The notes under the pieces were generated by a model, which saw nothing but the letters and a program-made list of their open reading frames with translations, searched no databases and was not told the DNA's origin. Of a stretch of 64,000 nt of DNA, positions 9,439 through 17,700 are shown piece after piece. Source of the stretch: Allocoprobacillus halotolerans (GTDB lineage: Bacteria; Bacillota_I; Bacilli_A; Erysipelotrichales; Coprobacillaceae); the NCBI RefSeq assembly GCF_024399475.1, contig NZ_CP101620.1:2833608-2897607 (forward strand). Direction: 5' to 3'. Position 1 is the first letter of the stretch. Each line of letters begins with the position of its first letter. The position numbers were made by a program, and so were the translations under genes.

Positions 9439-10034
9439 ATTTTTTTAGCCTCAACATCTTTTAAATAACGTGGCACCAAAGCATCTACATTTTCACAAAC
9501 GGGCGTATTTTTAGCCAACTCATGTAAATTCAAAGCCAAATTAACTTCAACATTATCATAGCCTACAACCTCATTTTGTCCAACCACCTGAAAATCTTGA
9601 TAAGATTGCATAAATTGTGGGAAGTGAATAATCTCCATCATTTGTTCTGGAATCAGTGCTTGTCCATTCTCATATGCACATACAAATACTTTTTGACTAC
9701 GCGCATCAATAACCGATACACATTTTTGTAAACCAGCATAAGTGGCTAATGAAGAAATTGCTTTAATACGCACTGAAGAAATCACACTCAATGTTTTCGC
9801 AATTGTTAAAGCGACTCTTTCTCCTGTATAAGAACCTGGCCCAATTGTTAAAATGATTTCATCTATATCTAACAATTCTTTATGATATTTTTCTAATAAT
9901 TTTTGAAGATAGGGAATCGCATTTTCAGATTGACGTTTAGACCCCATTTCTTGAATACTTTCCAGACATTTATTATCTTCATATAAAGCAACCATTAAAT
10001 ATTGATTCGATGTATCCATTATTAATTGTAACAT
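9429..10034 (-). CDS. tsaB: tRNA t6A biosynthesis protein TsaB
   Basis: TsaB is the inactive ASKHA-fold partner of TsaD in t6A synthesis. The N-terminus MLQLIMDTSNQYLMVALYED, the segment LTIGPGSYTGERVALTIAKTL and VSVIDARSQKVFVCAY match the family. At 201 residues it lacks the metal-binding HxxxH of TsaD, as expected. It overlaps tsaE by 13 bp and rimI by 10 bp. Confidence 0.94.
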   Translation of the reverse strand: MLQLIMDTSNQYLMVALYEDNKCLESIQEMGSKRQSENAIPYLQKLLEKYHKELLDIDEIILTIGPGSYTGERVALTIAKTLSVISSVRIKAISSLATYAGLQKCVSVIDARSQKVFVCAYENGQALIPEQMMEIIHFPQFMQSYQDFQVVGQNEVVGYDNVEVNLALNLHELAKNTPVCENVDALVPRYLKDVEAKKICL

Positions 10035-10471
10035 ATATCCATCTCCTTTAATAATTGCTGATATTTTTCACCATGAGCTATAAAATCCATACGACGTGTC
10101 TGATCGTTATTTTTTGTCATATGTATTTCTAATCTGTTTACTGGTAAAATGTCTTGAATATACATCGGCCATTCAATCACACAGATACCATCATTTTCAA
10201 ACATTTCTTCAAATCCCAATTCTTCATTTTCACCCTCTAAACGATAAGCATCAAAATGATAAAAAGGCATTCTCCCTTGATATTCTTTAACAATCGTAAA
10301 AGTTGGTGAATTAATAATTTTGGTTACTCCTAATCCTTTTCCAATTCCTTTTGTAAAAGTTGTTTTTCCAACCCCTAACTCACCTTCTAAAGTAATAATT
10401 GCATTGGGAAATAAGTGTTTTGCAAGTTCTTCTCCAAAATCAATCATATCCTGTTCATTTTGAAAATCCAC
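10022..10471 (-). CDS. tsaE: tRNA t6A biosynthesis ATPase TsaE
   Basis: TsaE is a small P-loop ATPase that drives the TsaB-TsaD cycle. The Walker A motif LEGELGVGKTTFTKGI and the downstream SPTFTIVKEYQG and YHFDAYRLE segments are diagnostic. I chose the GTG at 10471 (VDFQNEQD) because GGAGGGATCATC lies directly before it, giving 149 residues; the longer in-frame start at 10531 lacks a site. It overlaps the end of the DUF402 gene by 17 bp. Confidence 0.95.
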   Translation of the reverse strand: MDFQNEQDMIDFGEELAKHLFPNAIITLEGELGVGKTTFTKGIGKGLGVTKIINSPTFTIVKEYQGRMPFYHFDAYRLEGENEELGFEEMFENDGICVIEWPMYIQDILPVNRLEIHMTKNNDQTRRMDFIAHGEKYQQLLKEMDICYN

Positions 10472-11018
10472 GATGATCCCTCCTTTTTCTATAATTTCCA
10501 CTTTGGTAATAATGATACCAATACTGGGCAAAGCCCGGTCTAAATGGTCCTGACATATTCATCGTCATATCAATCAATTGAGAAAGTTGACGATGTAATA
10601 TATCATCCAATTCATCACTATAATTCATTGCAACTTTATGCTGCTGATATTCTTCTTCATCTAAAATCTTATACTTATAATCAGGGAAGACTTTTAAATC
10701 TAAATCATAATCAATATATTTTAAAGCTTCACCATCATACAATGTAGGAGATGCAATATTGCAATAAAAATGCACCCCCGTCTTACGAATCATACAAATG
10801 ACATTATACCATTTTCGTTTTGGGAAATAACAAATCGCTGGTTCCCTTGTATACCATTTACGTCCATCAGCTTCTGTTACCAAAGTTCTATTATTGACAA
10901 CAATATAATGATGTGGTGTTTCTTCTAAAACCAGTCCTTTATCCCAACAACGATGAATACTTCCATCATGTTTATAACAATGAATAAGGATATTTTGACC
11001 AACAAATGTCTTATTCAT
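10455..11018 (-). CDS. DUF402 nucleoside tri/diphosphate phosphatase-like protein
   Basis: This 187-residue DUF402 protein resembles the staphylococcal Ntdp phosphatase that hydrolyses nucleoside tri- and diphosphates. Diagnostic segments are WYTREPAICYFPKRKWYNVICM and the acidic YIDYDLDLKVFPD, which supplies metal ligands in the family. The ATG at 11018 follows AGAGGTTATTG; a TTG two codons earlier is possible. It is the first gene of the tsa operon transcript. The substrate here is inferred. Confidence 0.85.
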   Translation of the reverse strand: MNKTFVGQNILIHCYKHDGSIHRCWDKGLVLEETPHHYIVVNNRTLVTEADGRKWYTREPAICYFPKRKWYNVICMIRKTGVHFYCNIASPTLYDGEALKYIDYDLDLKVFPDYKYKILDEEEYQQHKVAMNYSDELDDILHRQLSQLIDMTMNMSGPFRPGFAQYWYHYYQSGNYRKRRDHRGFSK

Positions 11019-11047
11019 AATCAATAACCTCTTTCTATAACAGAATT

Positions 11048-11075
11048 ATTATACACAAGTTAACTCTTTTTTAAA
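11048..11075 (-). promoter_or_regulatory. Promoter of the DUF402-tsa-rex operon
   Basis: On the minus strand a TATAAT box (11048-11053) lies 16 bp from TTTAAA (11070-11075). IS copy A is inserted only 3 bp upstream of the -35 box (its target duplication starts at 11079), so readthrough or loss of upstream control is possible. Confidence 0.55.
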
Positions 11076-11086
11076 GTAAATTTACC

Positions 11087-12666
11087 TTTGACTTTCGGTT
11101 TTTTGCATTCTTTTTTGAAGGGTATGTCTTGTTGTTTATTGTCATAACCCTTGTTTTCTTATCTATATCATCTTTTTTGTTTTTGTTCTCTTTTTATTGT
11201 AGCTGAAAAAGTGTCATTTTCATGACCTTTTTTATTATTTACTATATGTTCATTTTATAGTTTCAGTTGCAGCTGCCTGTATTCCTGCTTCTCTCTTATA
11301 TTTTGAAACTCCTTGATTCCCTTTTGTGCATATTTTAATATTTCCTGTATCCCTTTACTGATCTGATAGCACCAGTAATATCTCTTTCCTTTAAGCGATT
11401 TGCTTCTCTCTATCATCTTTATGACTAGTAATTTCTTGTCTACTTTCTCTGCCAACAGTGTTATATGCCCTATATGCATCATCAATATCATATTCAATAC
11501 ATTTATTGATTTCATTGTCCTTACTCTTATATTTTCAAAACCATACTGATTCTTTTTGAATCTGAATTTCTCCTCGATTCGCCACCTTGACATATATGCC
11601 CTCACTATCTTATGCACATCTCTTTTATTCCTGATCTCTCTATTCGTTAAAAGCATCATCGGTTTTTCTTCACTTAATCCATACACAATGACTAGATTTA
11701 ATATCCTTCCCTTTTGTGATGGCAGTTCCACTCTCGTATGTGATACATAGACTTCACTATCTTCCTTAGAAAAATACATGTTCATCTTAATCTTGCCTTT
11801 TCTTCTTTTGGCGATTTCTCCTACTTTCTTTGGCTTCCCTTTAAACAATAATGTTCTATTTTCTTTGAGTCTGATGATGAAATCATCTGCATTATGATTT
11901 TCATCTATGAAGTAATCATAAAATACATTGGCATCATATCCTCTGTCACATACAAATGTACATCTTTCAGGAATGAGAGATTTGACATATTTTATGCTCT
12001 TTATTGTTTCATCGTTCATTGACCTGAATCCTTCACTTTCAGTTGAATAGATATGGCTATACAAAGATATTGGATGATGTTGATCCTGTGTGAGGGCAGT
12101 TGCCTCACATACATGGTATCCAGGATAAATGTCATCCTTAAGTGAGGAAGCATCCCTGACCATACAAAGATCTTCAAATTTTCTTCCATATTTTTTGATG
12201 ATTTCACTGTTATCAAGTAAAATGATCCTGTCTTCGCTAAGATGCTTGATAACCATATCATTATAATTGGATTTCATTTGGTTCATTGCTTCATCATCAA
12301 ATTGAGCCAAATGATTGGATAATCTGTCAATTGTATAATTGAGCTTGATATTTTCATCAAGAGCTCTGGCAATATCGCTAAGTAGAACACTTTGACTTCT
12401 TGCAAGACCAAACATCATATCCATGACAAACTTGGCAGCAGGTTTATCAAGACTGTCTGATAATTTATTAGAAAAATTGACAATTTCTCTTTTCGTTTCA
12501 TATAGATCTGTGGTAAAATAACTCATGGAAAATCCCTCCTAAATTTTGTTTATTGATCTAAAATTATTATAACATTTTAGAGGCTGATTTTCCTTATAAA
12601 TAAAGCAAAACAGGCAATTTGTGAATAACTTTTTACCTGTTTTTTATTTTTTTACCGAAACTCAAA
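11087..12666 (-). mobile_element. IS4-type insertion sequence, copy A (1580 bp)
   Basis: The element is bounded by imperfect 13-bp terminal inverted repeats (TTTGACTTTCGGT and TTTGAGTTTCGGT). It is flanked by the 8-bp direct repeat AATTTACC at 11079-11086 and 12667-12674, a target duplication. Copies B (51846-53425) and C (62394-63973) have the same 1580-bp length and almost the same sequence, so transposition is recent. It sits between the thiT terminator and the DUF402 promoter and breaks no gene. Confidence 0.95.
11255..12526 (-). CDS. IS4-family DDE transposase (copy A)
   Basis: The 423-residue transposase carries DDE motifs: first Asp in ILLDNSEIIKKYG, second Asp in TFVCDRGYDANVF, and the C-terminal YREK signature Y-x2-R-x3-E-x6-K in YMSRWRIEEKFRFKK, which defines the IS4 family. 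The ATG follows GGAGGGATTTTCC. The ribosome site can be masked by an upstream inverted repeat in readthrough RNA. This copy reads NVLNMIL where copies B and C read NVLNTIL. Confidence 0.95.
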   Translation of the reverse strand: MSYFTTDLYETKREIVNFSNKLSDSLDKPAAKFVMDMMFGLARSQSVLLSDIARALDENIKLNYTIDRLSNHLAQFDDEAMNQMKSNYNDMVIKHLSEDRIILLDNSEIIKKYGRKFEDLCMVRDASSLKDDIYPGYHVCEATALTQDQHHPISLYSHIYSTESEGFRSMNDETIKSIKYVKSLIPERCTFVCDRGYDANVFYDYFIDENHNADDFIIRLKENRTLLFKGKPKKVGEIAKRRKGKIKMNMYFSKEDSEVYVSHTRVELPSQKGRILNLVIVYGLSEEKPMMLLTNREIRNKRDVHKIVRAYMSRWRIEEKFRFKKNQYGFENIRVRTMKSINVLNMILMMHIGHITLLAEKVDKKLLVIKMIERSKSLKGKRYYWCYQISKGIQEILKYAQKGIKEFQNIREKQEYRQLQLKL

Positions 12667-12708
12667 AATTTACCATCTTTTCTTATTCAATAAACTTTCT
12701 TCTTCAAA

Positions 12709-12734
12709 AGAAAAATCTCTCTTTAAAGAGAGAT
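12709..12734 (-). terminator. Terminator of thiT
   Basis: On the minus strand ATCTCTC-TTTA-GAGAGAT is followed by five T. It overlaps the thiT stop codon at 12734. Confidence 0.85.
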
Positions 12735-13282
12735 CATGAAAAAACATTTTTCAAACGATTATATAAAAGTGGTACAACAATCATACAAAGAATCAATGTA
12801 GGTCCAACATAAATCGCATTATATCCTAGTGAATAAACAACTGGATTCATCCCTTCAGGTGCATAGCTGGCAAATAAAAAAGCGCCTGAAGCAAAATGTG
12901 ATAAATATTTTAAAAACATTGCCAAAAGAACACCCCAACAAATAGAAATATTTCCTATCTTCTGTGTTTTGATTAATGGTGTTAAACCACAAACAGCTAA
13001 TGGTAAGACATAATCTAATAACACTGACCATGGTCCATAATAGTGTGCTAATCCTAAAATAAATTGTAAAAGTGCGACACCTACTCCACAAATCACACCA
13101 TAACCTGCGCCCATCAAATAACCACATAACATAATCGCAATCACATCAACCGAAATTGTTCCACCCTGTGGTAATGATGGAATGATTTCATTGACATAAC
13201 TTAAAACAAGTGTAATTGCCATAAACATGGCTAACATACACATGTTTCGAATTGAGTAGTCTACTCTAAAAATCTTTTTCAT
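12734..13282 (-). CDS. thiT: Thiamine ECF transporter S component ThiT
   Basis: This 182-residue six-helix membrane protein captures thiamine for the shared ECF module. The ThiT-type loop LGLAHYYGPWSVLLDYVLPLA and the later SHFASGAFLFASYAPEGMNP contain the aromatic and charged residues known to bind thiamine in the family. The ATG at 13282 follows AAAGGGGAGAAAAAG. The upstream TPP riboswitch confirms the thiamine role. Confidence 0.94.
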   Translation of the reverse strand: MKKIFRVDYSIRNMCMLAMFMAITLVLSYVNEIIPSLPQGGTISVDVIAIMLCGYLMGAGYGVICGVGVALLQFILGLAHYYGPWSVLLDYVLPLAVCGLTPLIKTQKIGNISICWGVLLAMFLKYLSHFASGAFLFASYAPEGMNPVVYSLGYNAIYVGPTLILCMIVVPLLYNRLKNVFS

Positions 13283-13314
13283 CTTTTTCTCCCCTTTCTT
13301 ATAAGCCAACAAAT

Positions 13315-13346
13315 AAAAAAGACTTTTTTAGCCACGTAAAAAAGTC
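13315..13346 (-). terminator. Riboswitch-controlled terminator before thiT
   Basis: On the minus strand GACTTTTTT-ACGTGGCT-AAAAAAGTC is followed by six T, between the TPP aptamer and thiT. TPP binding is expected to favour this terminator. Confidence 0.8.
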
Positions 13347-13360
13347 AAACTCTCATTATT

Positions 13361-13443
13361 TGCACTCTCTACGCTGGCATTACCCAGTTCAGATCATAAG
13401 GGATAAGGTTTCAACCTTTCTCAGCAAAATGCACCCCTGGCTC
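13361..13443 (-). promoter_or_regulatory. TPP riboswitch
   Basis: The minus-strand RNA shows the conserved THI-box elements in order: GGGGTGC, CTGAGA, GATCTGAACTGGGTAATGCC and AGCGTAGAGA. It precedes thiT and an intrinsic terminator, so it should shut off thiamine uptake when TPP is abundant. Confidence 0.97.
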
Positions 13444-13556
13444 ATATTCATTATATTCTTTTTTAGAAAAAATACAAATATTTTTTACAAAACATTTTTT
13501 CCTAGTTTTTTTACAAATAAATGCTATAATAAAAGGGAATCAAGGAGGATAAGAAA

Positions 13557-14747
13557 ATGGCAAAAATTATCGCAGTTAATGCTGGTAGTTCATCATTAAA
13601 ATTCCAATTATTTGAAATGGATGATGAATCAGTAATTACTTCTGGAGTGATTGAAAGAATTGGTTTAGAAGATTCTATTTTTACAATTAAATTCAATGGT
13701 GAAAAAGATGTGCGTACTTTACCTATTCCAACACATAAAGAAGCTGTTCATTTATTGTTAGATACATTATTAGAGAAAAATATCGTTTCTTCATTAGAAG
13801 ATATTAAAGGTGTTGGGCATAGAGTTGTTCAAGGTGGTTCTTATTTTAAAGAATCAGCAATTATTGATGAAGATGTTGTCAGCAAAATTGATGAATTAAA
13901 ATCTTTAGCACCTTTACATAACCCTGCTCATTTAACAGGTTATTATGCATTTAAAGAAGCAATCCCTAGTGCAGGAGCTGTGGCTGTCTTTGATACAGCT
14001 TTCCATCAAACACTTGAACCAAGATGTTATATTTACCCTATTCCATATAAATTCTATACAGATTATAAAGTGAGAAAATATGGAGCACATGGAACTTCTC
14101 ATTACTATGTTTCTCAAAAAGTCATTGAAAAACTTGGAAACCCTGAACATTCTAAAATTATCGTTGCTCACTTAGGAGCTGGTGGTTCTTTAACAGCTGT
14201 TAAAGATGGAAAATCTATTAATACATCTATGGGATTTACACCTCTTGCTGGAATCATGATGGGAACACGTAGTGGAGATTTGGATCCTTCTATCATTGAT
14301 TACTTGATTGAACAAGTTGGTATGGATATGAAAGATGTTATTCATATGTTAAATAAAGAATCTGGATTATTAGGTGTTTCAGGTGTATCAAGTGACTTTA
14401 GAGATGTTTTAAATGCAGCGAATGAAGGTAATGAAAGAGCAAAATTAGCAATTGATATTTTCTTTAGACGTGTTATCGCTTATATTGGTAGATATTTTAT
14501 AGCTTTAGGTGGTTGTGATGCGATTGCTTTCACTGCTGGTATTGGAGAAAACTCTGCTTATGCAAGAAAAGAAATCTTATCATTAGTCAGTGAAGCATTA
14601 GGAATTGTTGTGGATGATGATGCAAATGAAAATGGTGAAGGTGAACGTTTAATTTCTAAACCTGAATCAAAAATCAAAGTTTATGTTATTCCAACAAATG
14701 AAGAACTTGTCATCGCTAGAGATACAAAACGTTTATTAAACTTATAA
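13557..14747 (+). CDS. ackA: Acetate kinase
   Basis: AckA converts acetyl phosphate and ADP to acetate and ATP, the last step of acetogenic fermentation. The 396-residue ASKHA kinase shows VNAGSSSLKFQLF at the N-terminus, GHRVVQGG, FDTAFHQT, YGAHGTSHYYVS, the GTRSGDLDP segment and GIGENSA. The ATG follows AAGGAGGATAAGAAA, and an extended -10 (TGCTATAAT) lies at 13522-13530. It is monocistronic, followed by a shared terminator. No pta gene lies nearby. Confidence 0.97.
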   Translation: MAKIIAVNAGSSSLKFQLFEMDDESVITSGVIERIGLEDSIFTIKFNGEKDVRTLPIPTHKEAVHLLLDTLLEKNIVSSLEDIKGVGHRVVQGGSYFKESAIIDEDVVSKIDELKSLAPLHNPAHLTGYYAFKEAIPSAGAVAVFDTAFHQTLEPRCYIYPIPYKFYTDYKVRKYGAHGTSHYYVSQKVIEKLGNPEHSKIIVAHLGAGGSLTAVKDGKSINTSMGFTPLAGIMMGTRSGDLDPSIIDYLIEQVGMDMKDVIHMLNKESGLLGVSGVSSDFRDVLNAANEGNERAKLAIDIFFRRVIAYIGRYFIALGGCDAIAFTAGIGENSAYARKEILSLVSEALGIVVDDDANENGEGERLISKPESKIKVYVIPTNEELVIARDTKRLLNL

Positions 14748-14764
14748 TAAAATAAGCATAGATT

Positions 14765-14797
14765 AAAAAAAGATGCAAGACTACTTGCATCTTTTTT
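14765..14797. terminator. Bidirectional terminator between ackA and the surface protein gene
   Basis: A 10-bp stem AAGATGCAAG-ACTA-CTTGCATCTT has an A run on the left and a T run on the right. It serves both converging genes. Confidence 0.9.
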
Positions 14798-14799
14798 GT

Positions 14800-17700
14800 T
14801 TACATTTGTTTTTGTTTTCTATCTCTATACATAATGACTAATATAAGGATGAAACATCCTCCTAATACAATAAGATGATTTATGAAATCAGAAGAATCAT
14901 CTGTTTGAACAATTGTCACAGGTATTTTTTCATTTTCATACGCTAAACGATAAACTTTTCCTATTCCTTCAAGATGATCATCCAATACAATAGAAATCAC
15001 CTGAGTAGAAAGCTGATAGCCTTCAGGTGCCTTTGTTTCTTTGATATAGACAGTCTGTCCATATTCTAAATCTTCAAAAGTCACTGTTCCCTGAATATTA
15101 TTGGCTTTGACTGTCTGTAAAGCTTTTTGACATTTTGAATCACTATAAAGTGTAAATTCAAAGTCTTTATAAAGAATGTTCTTTTTTGTCTGACTATCAA
15201 TCTTATCAATCACAATGTCCGTTAAGATACGTTGATCAGTCATAGTCAACAACATATCCTTTTGTCCATTGACTGTAAATGTGACAGGTTTAGCTACTTG
15301 ATACCCTTTAGGTGTTTCTATTTCCAACACAGTATAAGTTTCACCAGCCATTAATCCTTCAACATAATGAACATTCTCATCACTTACCCACTGATTAACA
15401 ATATTCTTGGTTTTGTTGTTGATAACCTGAAGGGTTGCTCCTTTCACTAGATTTCCAAGTTCATCTTTCTTTATGATGCCTACTGCCGTATCAATCATTT
15501 CGATATGCTGATTCTTATCAGCAGTAACAATAAATTCAATGTCTTGTGCCAAGTTCTTGCCTACCGGTGCTAAATCTTCATGCAAGATATATGTCTTGCC
15601 TACGACAAGATTATTGATTTCATGACTTTCTTTTGTTGAAATCCATTCATCAATGACTTCATCTGTTGCCTTGTCAACCACCTGCATGGATGCACCTTCA
15701 ATTTCCTTGCCACCTGCATCAATCTTAGAGAAAATCACTTTCTTGTCAATCATGACGAAATTCATATCTTCATTTTCCTTGACAGTGAACTCTACTTCAT
15801 TGGCTCTTGCATAGCCATCTGGTGTCTTGATTTCACGTAAGATATAGGTTTGACCTACTCTTAATCCTTCTACGTCATGAGTATTCTCATCAGTTATCCA
15901 TTGATCGATAATGTCTTTTGTTTTGACACTAACAACCTGAAGTGTTGCTCCTTTGACATTGTTTCCAGTGTCATCTATCTTCTTCACAGCAACTCTTGTA
16001 TCTTTCATGACGATTGTTTGCTTGTTTTCAGTCATTGTGAACGGTACATCTTTCGCATAAGTATAACCTAGTGGTGTCAAATCTTCACGATAGATATAAT
16101 CCTTTCCCATCACTAATCCCTTGACAACATGAGTTCTGCCATTGCTTGTCCACTGATCAATGATTTCATTGGTTTTAGCATCCATCACTGAATATTCTCC
16201 ACCTTTGAGTTCTTGACCACCTAAATCCTGTTTAGAAAAATATGTTTCTGTCAATCTGTTTTTCACAGTTTTTTCCACTGTATATTCCTTTATTGTATTG
16301 TCTTTGATAGTAAATTCAAAGATAATCGGTTCATCCAAAAGCACATATCCATCCACTGTTGCGATTTCTTCAACCTTGTAGCTGGCTCCTTGTGTTCCTA
16401 ATGGCAAGTCTACAAGTTCAAGCTTTCCACTTTCATCTATCATATAGATGCCATCAGTCGCAATACCTATATTGACTGGATCACCTTTTTTGTAGATGCT
16501 CTTTCCAGTTGCAGGATCGACAATATCCTGATTGGCTGTGACCTTGAATGTTGCACCACCTACTGCTGTATCTTCATCTTTTTCAAATGCCTTATGAAGA
16601 ATCAAATGTCCTGTTGGCTTTTCATCAACAAATGATACTTCAATGACTGGCTGAAAATCTTCATCAAAAGTGATGTCCTTGTTGTCAGAAGAAATATTGA
16701 CTTTTATATCATCTCCAACAAGGAATCCTTCAGGTGTTTTCAATTCCTCAATGGTATATTTTCCTGCTTCTATCATGTTATCAAGAACAACATATCCTTT
16801 ATCATCTGTTGTCCATTCATCTTTATAGACAAGACCAACTTTCTGTTTGACATAGTTTCCTTGACTATCCTTTAGCTTAAATGTAGCATTTGATAAAGTT
16901 ACTTTTTGTCCATTTTCATCCATTTTTAAGACTTTTAGCCACGCCTTGAATGGTGCATTGTTGACCATGCGATATTCTATTTCCTTATCTTCATCAATAG
17001 TTATAAAAAAATCACCTGAAGGATAATAATTTTCAGGTGTCTTTGTTTCTTTGATTTGATAAATGCCATAAGGAAGATCAATGGATGTATCACGACCTGT
17101 CTTATCTGTAACTAACACATCATAAGTCTTTGCCTGATCCCAGCCGTTCTTTTGAACATCTGAATAAAGCTTAATCGTAAATTCTACGCCTGCAAGTCCT
17201 TGGACAACACCACTTGTGCCATCACTTGTCATCTTGGCGATTTCTAATTTTCCCTTAATGACCTGTTCATAAGAAATAACATTCTTTATGACAAGCTGTT
17301 GTGTTGCGTTTGAAGATGTCAAAGTCACTATCTGTGGATCATCTAATAAATAACCTGTACTGGATTTTGTTTCTTCAATGCGATAGCTTCCCATTGGCAA
17401 GTTAGACCATGTGATTTTCGCATTATCATCAGTTTTCTTTATGCCTGTATCTCCCCAGACACCATTGCCTACTGTCTTTTGAGAAATGACCTCATCTTTT
17501 TTGTAAAGGACACTTCCATCTGCTGGATTCAATATATTGTCATTGGCTTTCAATACATATTGAGCATCCTTCAAGGTTGCATCACCTTGAGCAGTGTTTC
17601 CTGTTTCCTTATCCTGTTTCAATAACTCAATCTTTCCTAAAACGGGTTCGTTATAGACTTCTATGCTGTAGGTCTTACCATTATCAGTAATGCCCTGACT

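Noticed and set aside
11556-11750. 64-codon ORF antisense inside the IS4-type transposase, repeated in all three copies
   Set aside because: It is preserved only because the transposase is; it has no ribosome site and the composition is that of a shadow frame.
15877-16071. Plus-strand ORF inside the adhesin gene
   Set aside because: Antisense to the tandem SpaA repeats; no ribosome site or family resemblance.
15000-16260. Adhesin tandem repeats as a possible CRISPR-like array
   Set aside because: The repeats are about 250 bp coding units that differ in sequence and keep the protein frame; there are no short identical repeats with spacers anywhere in the window.
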